59,109 nt of DNA, taken from assembly GCA_021731025.1 (NCBI GenBank), contig JAKFYD010000061.1, forward strand, positions 1-59,109, in the 5' to 3' direction. Shown piece after piece: positions 34,603 to 42,453 of the stretch. Every line of letters starts with the position of its first letter. The first letter of the stretch is position 1. The notes under the pieces are model-generated. The model saw nothing but the letters and a program-made list of their open reading frames with translations, did not search any database and was not told the DNA's origin. The translations under genes were made by a program, and so were the position numbers. Source of the DNA: Pseudobdellovibrionaceae bacterium. Its GTDB lineage: Bacteria > Bdellovibrionota > Bdellovibrionia > Bdellovibrionales > Bdellovibrionaceae.

Positions 34603-35618
34603 TGAATACACCTTTATCACCTTACAAAAAAAGAAAAGTGTCTTCCTTTCTTGCTCACGAAATGCTTTTTGATTATTTGACGGACCGTTTAGATCCGGAA
34701 CGTCGCACCGCTGTCGAGAACGAACTTAAAACTGACGTCGAGAACCAAAAGGCCTTAGCTGAAATGCAGAAGGCTCTTAATTACATCGAAAAAATCAATC
34801 GAGTCGAAATAGAACAAGATCTTCTTGAAAGCATGAGCGAATCATCGAACTACATTTCGATCATGCTGAAAAAAACCCAATTCGATAAATGGCCATCCAG
34901 CGTGAAATGGTCCATCGAAGCTCTGATTGTTGTCCTGGGTGTTGTGTTGTTCCTTGTTGTCGTGCCTTGGGATCAAGCTTTGAAGATGACCCTGCTGCCG
35001 AAAGAAAAAGAAGTTATCCTTGCAGAAATTTCCAAAGATCCTACAACAAAAAGTAATATCAATTTAGCTGAGATTGAAAAAAAAGAAGTTCCTCAGTTTC
35101 AGGATGAAGAAAAAAAAACATCAACTGACAGTGCTGACGAGAAAGCCACATCTAAAGTGAACGTCGCCACGACAACACCAAAAGAGACATCAACATCTTC
35201 CAATGCGGGAAACCTTGCTAAAGTTGATGCGCCTGCTGAACCAACGAATTCGACGGCAGGAACAAATACAGCGAAAGAAAATTCAACGTCAGCAGCGGCC
35301 GAAGACACGGAAAAAAAATCAGCGGGTTTTCTTTATCGCGGGCATTTAGATGTAACGAATGTTGAGATGAACTCACCCAAGATCACTGAAAAAATTATTG
35401 AATTGGGAGGCCGTAAGGCGGGGGAAGTTGATATCGGCTGGAAAAAAAGCGATACAACTTATTACTACCATTTTACTTTGCCCGAGGCCAAGTACGACGA
35501 CCTGATCGAATTTTTTTCAGGGTATACCGAGACCGAACTTAAAAAGGAAAAGCATCCTCGTGTGATGCCTGATGGAATTATCCGTCTGATTATCACCGTC
35601 GATGAAAAGAAACAGTGA
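34599..35618 (+). CDS. Anti-sigma-like single-pass membrane protein (339 aa)
   Basis: Cytoplasmic N-terminus with AHEMLFDYLTDRLDPERRTAVENELKTD, which matches the anti-sigma (ZAS) pattern of H-x3-L-x-DYL-DG-L-x-PEER but lacks the zinc Cys pair. A single membrane helix (SIEALIVVLGVVLFLVVVP, about residues 103-123) and a Ser/Thr/Ala/Lys-rich linker lead to a ~100-residue periplasmic domain (GHLDVTNVEMNSPKITEKIIELGG). Position after the sigma-like gene (4-bp overlap) and before a kinase (4-bp overlap) supports an envelope-signal relay. Inference from topology and order. Confidence 0.7.
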   Translation: MMNTPLSPYKKRKVSSFLAHEMLFDYLTDRLDPERRTAVENELKTDVENQKALAEMQKALNYIEKINRVEIEQDLLESMSESSNYISIMLKKTQFDKWPSSVKWSIEALIVVLGVVLFLVVVPWDQALKMTLLPKEKEVILAEISKDPTTKSNINLAEIEKKEVPQFQDEEKKTSTDSADEKATSKVNVATTTPKETSTSSNAGNLAKVDAPAEPTNSTAGTNTAKENSTSAAAEDTEKKSAGFLYRGHLDVTNVEMNSPKITEKIIELGGRKAGEVDIGWKKSDTTYYYHFTLPEAKYDDLIEFFSGYTETELKKEKHPRVMPDGIIRLIITVDEKKQ

Positions 35619-37549
35619 AGCGAATTAAAAGACAACCCAAACGCTCATTAAGAACAATTTTGATTGTCTGGTTCCTGTTATTTTCGATAATTCCTTTAGG
35701 CTTCGTCACATGGTATTCACTCTCAAAGTATGAGGTCGCCATCGATAAGGAACTATCACTGCGCCTCAGTGGTAATGCCCGTGAAATTGCTATTATCTTG
35801 TCAGACTTCCGCGTTGGTCTTCAACAGCGGAAGGATAAATATCTTCGTGATCCTCATTTTCTTTACAATATTTCCGCGGGCGAATCTGCAGCCCTTCGTT
35901 CGCAAATGGAAGAGTGGCTCAAAAATGAATTTTCAGCCAGTCTAACTCTGTACAATCGTGAAGCCCGAATGTCGATTTCAGTTTTTAAAGATGATAAAGG
36001 CGAAATCCAAAATTTCTCGCCAGCTCAAGACGCCGTTTTTCTAACAGAAAAACTATTAGCTTCCCTGAAAGAAACGCGAGAAGTCGGTGTTATTCGCTAT
36101 GATGAGAATAAAAAAATGTCCTTGCTGCTTATTTCTCGAGTGACCAACAGCAATGGTAAAACCATAGGCTACCTGGAACAAGCACTTGACCTCGATCGAA
36201 ATTTTTTAAATCGTCTGCGAGCAAGATTGAAATTAGAACTGATGTTGTTGCAGGAAAACGGACAAGTCGTTACCGCAAGTTCCCAGGAACTTTTAGGGAT
36301 TAAAAAAGAATTTTTTAAAAAATACATTTTTGATAACCCTCGGGACAATCTTTTTGAAATCCAGCTTCGAAATAATCCCTATGGCTTCGTGATTAATCCC
36401 GCCGATTGGGGAGAAAGCCGATTTTACGTTGCTCTTGGGGCCTCGAAGACAGAGGCAAAAGCGGTGCTTAAGAATGTTAAATTCGCTTTTGTGACCGTCG
36501 TCGGCGCCGTGATTGTGCTCCTTGTATTTACAATCCTGGTCAGCAGCTCGTGGTTCTTGAAACCCCTCAACGAGTTGGTTGAAGCTCTGCAGTCTTTCGA
36601 AAACCAAGAACAAGCTATCACCATTCCCGTAAAGAACGATACGGAAATTGGTTTACTGACAGAAAGCTTTAATCAAATGAGTTTAAAGATCTCACAAGCG
36701 CGAACTGATCTGCGTAAAAAAATCTCCGAGCTCGAGCACGCCAATCGGGAGATCACTGAAACACAAACAAAGCTGATTCATTCGGCGAAGATGGTCAGTC
36801 TTGGTCAGTTGGTGGCAGGGGTTGCTCATGAACTTAACAATCCTATCAGCTTCATCTACAGTAATATGATTCACCTTAAAGATTATTCCGAGAAGTTAAT
36901 GCAGCTGATAGAAGTCGCAGAAAATGATCCTAAAAAATTAAAAGAGACTAAAGAAGAAGTCGAATACAGTTACATCAAAGAAGATTTACCTAAGCTTGTA
37001 GCTTCTTGCCAAGAGGGCGCGCGACGCACTCGAGATATCGTTATTGGATTGCGAAATTTCTCGCGGCTTGAAGAAACTAAATTGAAAGAAATCGATATTA
37101 TTGCCAGTCTCGAGACAACATTGGATCTGCTTCAAGGTGAAATTAAAAATCGGATTCAAGTTCATAAAAATTATGAGCCTGTTCCCCGAATCCATGGTTA
37201 CATCACCCAAATCAATCAAGTCTTTATGAATATTCTGAGCAATGCTTTGCAGGCCATCGACGGGAATGGAAATATTTGGATTAGCACTGTGTCTATTAAA
37301 GATCCAAAAAGTAAAATGTCTTCGGTGCAAATTTCTATACAAGACAGTGGTCAAGGGATCCCTCCAGAAATTGCCGATAAAATTTTCGATCCCTTTTTTA
37401 CCACTAAAGGCGTCGGGCAAGGCACTGGTCTAGGTCTGAGTATCACTTACGGGATCGTTCATAATCACGGAGGAGATATTCAAGTGCGCAGTGAGCCCGG
37501 TGTAGGGACTGAGTTCGTGGTTATTTTACCAATCACACCTCCCACTTAA
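35615..37549 (+). CDS. Membrane sensor histidine kinase (644 aa)
   Basis: GTG start overlaps the previous stop (GTGA). A first membrane helix (about residues 11-32) is followed by a ~255-residue extracytoplasmic sensor (Cache-like length). A second helix ([21 protein letters not shown], about 288-308) leads to HAMP, a coiled coil, then HisKA with [14 protein letters not shown] (His405). The HATPase domain has an N-box [38 protein letters not shown] and GTGLGLSI. No response regulator is encoded beside it. It closes the mreB operon. Confidence 0.93.
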   Translation: MKRIKRQPKRSLRTILIVWFLLFSIIPLGFVTWYSLSKYEVAIDKELSLRLSGNAREIAIILSDFRVGLQQRKDKYLRDPHFLYNISAGESAALRSQMEEWLKNEFSASLTLYNREARMSISVFKDDKGEIQNFSPAQDAVFLTEKLLASLKETREVGVIRYDENKKMSLLLISRVTNSNGKTIGYLEQALDLDRNFLNRLRARLKLELMLLQENGQVVTASSQELLGIKKEFFKKYIFDNPRDNLFEIQLRNNPYGFVINPADWGESRFYVALGASKTEAKAVLKNVKFAFVTVVGAVIVLLVFTILVSSSWFLKPLNELVEALQSFENQEQAITIPVKNDTEIGLLTESFNQMSLKISQARTDLRKKISELEHANREITETQTKLIHSAKMVSLGQLVAGVAHELNNPISFIYSNMIHLKDYSEKLMQLIEVAENDPKKLKETKEEVEYSYIKEDLPKLVASCQEGARRTRDIVIGLRNFSRLEETKLKEIDIIASLETTLDLLQGEIKNRIQVHKNYEPVPRIHGYITQINQVFMNILSNALQAIDGNGNIWISTVSIKDPKSKMSSVQISIQDSGQGIPPEIADKIFDPFFTTKGVGQGTGLGLSITYGIVHNHGGDIQVRSEPGVGTEFVVILPITPPT

Positions 37550-37589
37550 ATTAAGCTCAATAGAACAAACTGGGCACTTCCAGTTTTGT

Positions 37590-37604
37590 GTCTCATTTTG
37601 AGAC
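37590..37604. promoter_or_regulatory. Inverted repeat GTCTCA-TTT-TGAGAC, putative operator
   Basis: Six-base arms, 3-base centre, in the gap between the kinase gene and the 207-aa gene. Same design as 22890-22904. It is not followed by a T-run, so a terminator role for the kinase operon is less likely. Confidence 0.4.
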
Positions 37605-37690
37605 GGGTTACCCTCGAATTTCTTAAAAATATGCCGATAATTTTACCAGCAACTCTTACAGTTGTGAGAGAATAATTTAGAGGTGGCTCT

Positions 37691-38314
37691 ATGCCTTCAG
37701 CGAAAACAAAAAACGAATTGGATAACAAAAAACTTTTGTTATCCCTTTTTTTTCTGTTTTCCGCCTTTGGATTATTTTGGCTTGCTTTGCAAGACGAAGA
37801 GGGTCTTAGTGAAAATGACTTAATTCCCGTGCAGGCCAGTGATGAGGCTGTTCGAAAACACCTTCGTAAAACGTCGCAAAAAATTCAAGCCCAAAAAGTT
37901 CAGGCCCAGATTGAAAATTTCGCTCCAGCGCCGCGATTCAATGAAGGTGGGACCCAAGTTTATGAAGCTTCCAGTCATGGCCTGGAATTCAGGCCTGATC
38001 CTCGATTGAACGAACTCAGTCATACTCTTCGTCGCGAGCCAAAAGCTTCAGGAAGTCAGCTTCCAGAGCCAAATGAAATGATTCAGAATCAGCTCTATGA
38101 ACAGCAAAGATGGAATGAGTATAAATTGGCTTATCGCCAAGCTTATGCCCAAAAGTTTATTGAGAATGCTCGGAAGCACGGTTGGGAAATTCGTTTGAAT
38201 GAAGAATTTAAAATTGTAAAAGTTAAGGCCATCAAAAAGGACAATCGTCAGCAACTTTTTACGGGATCCAATGGCCGTGCGCCTGACTCGGAAAATGCCG
38301 AAGCTCCTAAATAG
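37691..38314 (+). CDS. Single-pass membrane protein with charged tail (207 aa)
   Basis: GAGG precedes ATG 37691. A Lys-rich start, one membrane helix (LLLSLFFLFSAFGLFWLAL, about residues 15-33), then an acidic/basic, Gln-rich, helical region (RKTSQKIQAQKVQAQIENF) and a second helical part rich in Tyr and Arg (NEYKLAYRQAYAQKFIENARKHGWEIRLNEEFKIVKVKAIKK). No family recognised. It converges with the RadC-like gene, overlapping by 8 bases. Confidence 0.8.
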   Translation: MPSAKTKNELDNKKLLLSLFFLFSAFGLFWLALQDEEGLSENDLIPVQASDEAVRKHLRKTSQKIQAQKVQAQIENFAPAPRFNEGGTQVYEASSHGLEFRPDPRLNELSHTLRREPKASGSQLPEPNEMIQNQLYEQQRWNEYKLAYRQAYAQKFIENARKHGWEIRLNEEFKIVKVKAIKKDNRQQLFTGSNGRAPDSENAEAPK

Positions 38315-38708
38315 TCAGCTTTAATTGCGATAAATTCAAAAGACCACTTTCTGCAAAACTGAAATAGCTTTGACGAGCCAAAATTAAATGATCTAAGAAA
38401 TGGAATTCCATCATTTGGGAAAGGGACATAAGCCGATTGGTTGTTTCAAAATCTTGGGGTGAAGGGCTGGGATTCGATGAAGGATGACTGTGCGCCATAA
38501 GAAATTGATTTGAGTTTAAGGAGATCAAAAAACGAAACAGGTCTCTCACATGAAAAGGGCAGCTATCTACCGTACCCCGAAAGAGCATTGTTTTTCCCAA
38601 GAGGCGACATTCCGAGTTCAGCGCAAGGCACCAAACTTCTTCTTGTTCATAGGAGATTTCGGCTTCAAGGCTTTTCCATCCGTCCAAGCTGGATTTAACA
38701 TAAGTCAT
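38307..38708 (-). CDS. RadC-like JAB/MPN domain protein (133 aa)
   Basis: The JAMM zinc motif is HSHPSSNPSPSPQDFE, preceded by RGTVDSCPFHVRDLFRFLISLNSNQFLMA and followed by LDHLILARQSYFSFAESGLL, all as in RadC/YeeS proteins. Full RadC is ~220 aa with an N-terminal helix-hairpin-helix region; that part is missing, so only the JAB domain remains. The family function is unsettled. Confidence 0.88.
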   Translation of the reverse strand: MTYVKSSLDGWKSLEAEISYEQEEVWCLALNSECRLLGKTMLFRGTVDSCPFHVRDLFRFLISLNSNQFLMAHSHPSSNPSPSPQDFETTNRLMSLSQMMEFHFLDHLILARQSYFSFAESGLLNLSQLKLTI

Positions 38709-38770
38709 GTGTCGCGGATGTGCAAAAAACTGGACTGGGTAAAACAGATTTTATGCATCCAGGACATTGC

Positions 38771-38799
38771 TTGCCGTTCGATTCTCTTCGGAATAAACT
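38771..38799 (+). promoter_or_regulatory. Possible sigma-70 promoter for lpoB
   Basis: -35 TTGCCG (38771-38776), 17-bp spacer, -10 TAAACT (38794-38799). It sits 29 bp before the ATG, leaving room for the CAGGAG ribosome-binding site. Confidence 0.4.
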
Positions 38800-38827
38800 T
38801 GGTAAGATTTCAATAACAGGAGTTTTC

Positions 38828-39418
38828 ATGAAAAGATTAGCTGTATCTTTGCTTTGTTTATTTTTAGTCAATTGCGGACCAAAAGCCTTTGTAAAAGGAA
38901 CCTACGATCAAGATGTGAATCGTGAAAATTTATTGAACGACTCTTGGTCAGAGACCGATATGCAAAAAGCCGTCGCTGATTTAGTGAATAGCTTGATGTC
39001 GCATCCATCGATTGCCACAGCTAAAAGACCGCCCGTGGTCATGGTGACCCAACTTCAAAATAAAACCAGTGAACACATTGATACTCAAAGTATCATGGAC
39101 ATGGTTCGCGTTGATCTGATGAAGGGTGGCAAAGTTGCCTTCATTGATAAAGAAGCTCGCGGCGATATTTCTGAAGAGTACAATTACCAAAATTCAGGAA
39201 TGGTTGCTGAAGAAAGCAAAAAAGGTCCCGGTGGACAAACGGGAGCAGATTTCATCATCAATGGTCGTTTGGATTCCATCGTTCAAGAAGTTGGTAAAGA
39301 TAAAACTGTTTATTACAAACTCGTTTTGAATATGACGAATCTTAAATCAGGCGTTATTTCATGGTCTGATCAAAAACAAATTCGTAAGCAGTTCCGTAAA
39401 AAAACAATCGGTTTATAA
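38828..39418 (+). CDS. lpoB: LpoB-like outer-membrane lipoprotein, PBP activator
   Basis: LpoB proteins reach from the outer membrane to activate penicillin-binding protein 1B. 196 aa from ATG 38828 (AGGAG 6 bases upstream). Lipobox LVNC (Cys16). Family features are PPVVMVTQLQNKTSEHIDTQSIMDMVRVDLMKGGKVAFIDKEAR and GADFIINGRLDSIVQEVGKDKTVYYKLVLNMTNLKSGVISWSDQKQIRKQF. The frame is open upstream to 38720 but the signal peptide begins at 38828. It is followed by the COG3014-type TPR lipoprotein that often accompanies LpoB. Confidence 0.88.
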   Translation: MKRLAVSLLCLFLVNCGPKAFVKGTYDQDVNRENLLNDSWSETDMQKAVADLVNSLMSHPSIATAKRPPVVMVTQLQNKTSEHIDTQSIMDMVRVDLMKGGKVAFIDKEARGDISEEYNYQNSGMVAEESKKGPGGQTGADFIINGRLDSIVQEVGKDKTVYYKLVLNMTNLKSGVISWSDQKQIRKQFRKKTIGL

Positions 39419-39431
39419 TTTGGAGTAAAGA

Positions 39432-40685
39432 GTGATCCTTTGGCTGTCAGCTCTTTTTGAAAAACCCACCTTCGCTGTGGGTTTTTGCTTTTTATTTCTG
39501 AGCTCTTGCGCCACTTATCAGGGGAAAGTTCAAAAATCCCGCCAAATGATTATGGCGGGGCAAACCAGTCAAGCCGTGGAAGAGCTTAAAACCCTTGCCG
39601 AGAAAGCGGATGGAGATAAATTAGTTTATCTTTTAGATTACGGAACAGCTTTGCAATTGAATGGTCAGTTCAAAGAAAGTAACCAAATTTTTTTAGCGGC
39701 TGACAAACTTTCCGAGCAGATCGATTACCAATCAGCCACGCGGGTGGCCGGATCTCTTTTGCTGAATGAAGAAATGGTTCAGTACAAAGGCGATACTTTC
39801 GAGAAAATTTTTATCAACGCCTACTTGGCCATGAATTTTCTAGAACTGAACCAGCTAGACGATGCGCTGGTTGAATCACGGCGAATCAATGAAAAATATC
39901 AAAAGCTCAGGGCCGAAGAGAAAAAAGTTTTTGAGTTGAATCCCTTTGCAAAATATCTTTCCGCTTTAATTTGGGAAGCTGATCAAAAGTGGGATGATGC
40001 TATCATTGCCTACAGTGAAGCTTACAAACTGGATCCCAACATCAGTCATTTGCGCGAAGATTTAATTCGCACTTCAAAGAAAGCTCGGCGCAAAGATGAA
40101 CATGAATCTTGGAAAAAGCAATTTCCCGAAGTTATCGAAAAACCAGAATGGTACGACAAAAGTTACGGTGAACTGGTTATTCTTGTTCAACAAGGTTGGG
40201 GCCCAAGAAAAGATTTTAATCCCATGGATTATCATTGGCCTATCTTGAAACCGGTGTATTCCCAAACTCAGAAAGCCCGCTTAGTCATTGATGGAGTTGG
40301 AAGTTTTGATAGCGGCTTAGTTTACAATACCGAAGTGGCTGCGATTAAGACTTTGCAAGAAGATGCTTTAAGTTTGGTGGGCCGCCGGATCGCCGGCCGA
40401 GTCGCGAAAGATCTGGCAGCTCAGGAAATTCGCAAAAAAAATGAAGCTCTTGGCGCCATTGCTTGGATTGCCATGGTCGCTTCAGATCGAGCGGATCTGC
40501 GACAGTGGTCCACTTTGCCGCAAACGATCCAAGTTGTGCGCGTTTTCCTGAAGGCAGGAGATTATAAATTCAATTTGCAGGGCTTAGATAATGCTGGGCA
40601 ACCCACCGTAGATTCTTTAGCGGGGCGGGAAGTAAAGATTAGGGCAGGTCGTAAAACTTTTGTAAATTGGCGAACGGTTAAATAA
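39432..40685 (+). CDS. TPR-containing lipoprotein, COG3014 type (417 aa)
   Basis: GTG start with GGAG 7 bases upstream. Lipobox LSSC (Cys26). The N-terminal half has TPR-like helical pairs (AGQTSQAVEELKTLAEKAD, AYLAMNFLELNQLDDALVESRRIN, KYLSALIWEADQKWDDAIIAYSEAYKLDP). The C-terminal half has ELVILVQQGWGPRKD, DAMSL-like ALSLVGRRIAGRVAKDLAAQE and a final beta region (AGREVKIRAGRKTFVNWRTV). This layout fits proteins found next to lpoB. It probably acts in envelope assembly at the outer membrane. Confidence 0.82.
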   Translation: MILWLSALFEKPTFAVGFCFLFLSSCATYQGKVQKSRQMIMAGQTSQAVEELKTLAEKADGDKLVYLLDYGTALQLNGQFKESNQIFLAADKLSEQIDYQSATRVAGSLLLNEEMVQYKGDTFEKIFINAYLAMNFLELNQLDDALVESRRINEKYQKLRAEEKKVFELNPFAKYLSALIWEADQKWDDAIIAYSEAYKLDPNISHLREDLIRTSKKARRKDEHESWKKQFPEVIEKPEWYDKSYGELVILVQQGWGPRKDFNPMDYHWPILKPVYSQTQKARLVIDGVGSFDSGLVYNTEVAAIKTLQEDALSLVGRRIAGRVAKDLAAQEIRKKNEALGAIAWIAMVASDRADLRQWSTLPQTIQVVRVFLKAGDYKFNLQGLDNAGQPTVDSLAGREVKIRAGRKTFVNWRTVK

Positions 40686-40694
40686 GGAGAAAAA

Positions 40695-41018
40695 ATGGGA
40701 ATTCGATTTTTAGTGAGCACGGTCATATTATTTTTTGTTGGAGTTTCGGCTCTTGCAGCTCCCGAAGCCGCTGAAGAGAAAAAAAACGAAGGCGAAGTTG
40801 TTTGCACGCACCAAGAGGATCAGCGAAAATTGTGGATCGTGAATGAAGGCGGGGGATGCAAAGTTCATTATCTTAAAGGGGGCAACATCAGTGTTATCGG
40901 TAGTCAAAAATCAGGAACAGATTTCTGCGAGCGTTTGATCGAAAAAGTTAAGACTAAATTAGTAGCTCCACCTCCAGGTCCAAACTTCGAGTGCAAATTG
41001 AGCAACGAAAACAAATAA
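40695..41018 (+). CDS. Small secreted Cys-containing protein (107 aa)
   Basis: AAGGAG lies 7 bases before ATG 40695. Signal peptide to about residue 21 (SALAAPEA). The mature ~85 residues contain four Cys (VVCTHQED, GGCKVHY, DFCERL, FECKLS), suggesting two disulfides. No family known. Third gene of the lpoB group; a strong terminator begins just before its stop. Confidence 0.75.
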   Translation: MGIRFLVSTVILFFVGVSALAAPEAAEEKKNEGEVVCTHQEDQRKLWIVNEGGGCKVHYLKGGNISVIGSQKSGTDFCERLIEKVKTKLVAPPPGPNFECKLSNENK

Positions 41019-41047
41019 AAAAGCCAACCTTGCGGCTGGCTTTTTAA
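41017..41047 (+). terminator. Rho-independent terminator of the lpoB group
   Basis: AAAAAAGCCA (41017-41026) pairs with TGGCTTTTT (41037-41045), with additional weak pairing in the loop. The T-run gives a good plus-strand terminator, and the A-run on the other side also allows use by the converging regulator gene. Confidence 0.8.
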
Positions 41048-41069
41048 ATCTCTTTTTTAAAACCAAAAA

Positions 41070-41621
41070 TTACTGTTGGTTCAGATTTGGATTGTGACTT
41101 GGAAGATTTGGAGTTTCTTCTTCTTGTTGCAAACCAGGAAGAACAGTTGCTTTTTCAGCAGCTGCTTTCGCCGTTGAATCTGAATTGTATCGTGTCGCTG
41201 CATTAGCAACGCGATTTTCTAAATTTTGTTTTACATCGTCAGAAGAAGCTCTTTCAACATTTACAGCTTGAGCTTGTTTCGTCATGTAGTCCTGAGGGAA
41301 AGCACCCAATTTAGCTAAGTAGTTTGAAATGCTACCGTTTCCATTTTGAATAATTTCGCGCAGGGTAAAAAGAGGCGCATATTGAGAAGCTTTTTTCTCA
41401 GCTTCAAAAATTATTTGCGTTAAAGTCGCAGCAGTAATGTCATTTTTCGATTTGTTATCGATGACCATCACTTCTTCGTTAGTTCGAATCATTTTGGCAA
41501 TATCATCCAAAGTTACATAGCAGCTTTGTTGAGTGTCATAAAGTTTTCGATTTTGATAACGTTTAATGATCTTCACTTTTGAGTTTGGCTTAGTCGTCAT
41601 TGTCTCATTTTGGTTGATCAA
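41070..41621 (-). CDS. phaR: PhaR-type polyhydroxyalkanoate regulator
   Basis: Residues 12-75 (KVKIIKRYQNRKLYDTQQSCYVTLDDIAKMIRTNEEVMVIDNKSKNDITAATLTQIIFEAEKK) form the PHB/PHA accumulation regulator DNA-binding domain. The C-terminal half is helical, Ala/Gln-rich and variable. TTG 41621 is chosen for the GGGAGG site 4 bases upstream; ATG at 41600 is the alternative. No PHA synthesis genes are present here, so the target is open. Confidence 0.85.
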   Translation of the reverse strand: MINQNETMTTKPNSKVKIIKRYQNRKLYDTQQSCYVTLDDIAKMIRTNEEVMVIDNKSKNDITAATLTQIIFEAEKKASQYAPLFTLREIIQNGNGSISNYLAKLGAFPQDYMTKQAQAVNVERASSDDVKQNLENRVANAATRYNSDSTAKAAAEKATVLPGLQQEEETPNLPSHNPNLNQQ

Positions 41622-41703
41622 AGTGCCTCCCTTTTCAATTTCTCCCTTGTTTTAGAGAACTTATTGCGCTGACTCAATAAGTTTTTCTCCGAGGAGATAG
41701 GCT

Positions 41704-41732
41704 TACCTAGCTCTGCCGCTCCATGTTGTCAA
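41704..41732 (-). promoter_or_regulatory. Possible promoter for the PhaR-type gene
   Basis: On the minus strand, a perfect -35 TTGACA (41732-41727), a 17-bp spacer and a weak -10 TAGGTA (41709-41704), about 80 bp before the start. Confidence 0.35.
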
Positions 41733-41886
41733 GCTATCCTCCTGAATTGGCGCTTAAACAACGCATAAAATATTTACACACTAATTATGACACCAAGGGC
41801 TAATTTTTAGTTAATTTCCTCTTCAGTTTTTTAAAAAACAGACCGAAGCAGCGTCTAGGCCATAAAATTTTAGCCAAGACGGAAGC

Positions 41887-42360
41887 ATGAATAACAAGGA
41901 AAATCAAAAGGTTAAGTTAAGCAGTATCTTGGGTGTTCTCGCCCTTTCTTTAGTGCTGTTACTTATGCTTTCACTTCCCGCTAGTGCTCCTTGGAATGAA
42001 TCCAAAGCACTCAGAGCTCGTCAAAAAGCCGAAATCCTAGGCTACCAATTGGTCCAGCTCTACCAAGAGAATTTAAAGGGTCCCACGGACAGCCTTAAGA
42101 ACACTCGTTCTATTGCTTCTGTAGATACTGATCTCGTTGAGTTCAAACCTGAGGGCCTTATGGGCTTAGACCCATGGGGTCAGCCTTATCGCTACATCAT
42201 CCAAAAGTCAGAAAAAGATCAGGTGCGAGTTGTAATTTGGTCGATGGGGCCAAATCAAAAAGACGATAGTGAAGAATCTACCAATAAAAAATTATTCTCA
42301 CCAAAATCTGATGATATCCAGATTGTCCTCAATCTTCCTGTTGGACCAGACACACCCTAG
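41887..42360 (+). CDS. GspG-like pseudopilin-domain protein without prepilin signal (157 aa)
   Basis: A membrane helix near the N-terminus (SSILGVLALSLVLLLMLSL) precedes a domain whose core, LMGLDPWGQPYRYIIQ and VRVVIWSMGPNQKDD, matches the C-terminal beta region of type II secretion major pseudopilins. The usual prepilin peptidase motif (G-F-T-L-[IVL]-E) is missing and there are no other gsp genes nearby. So it probably is a membrane-anchored relative with another role. Confidence 0.72.
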   Translation: MNNKENQKVKLSSILGVLALSLVLLLMLSLPASAPWNESKALRARQKAEILGYQLVQLYQENLKGPTDSLKNTRSIASVDTDLVEFKPEGLMGLDPWGQPYRYIIQKSEKDQVRVVIWSMGPNQKDDSEESTNKKLFSPKSDDIQIVLNLPVGPDTP

Positions 42361-42453
42361 CAAAGTCCAGTTTTTCTTAATTTCGAACGAAAACCTCCGT
42401 CTTTCTTTAAGTCTCACAACCCATGGCCGAGAAGTCCTTATCAAGGAGTTTTC

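Noticed and set aside
37633-37640. GCCGATAA, the sigma-28 (flagellar) -10 sequence, before the 207-aa gene
   Set aside because: No TAAA-type -35 is found 15 bases upstream, so a single octamer is not enough to call a sigma-28 promoter.
41830-41845. GTTTTTTAAAAAAC palindrome before the GspG-like gene
   Set aside because: A simple A/T run palindrome expected by chance in AT-rich intergenic DNA.
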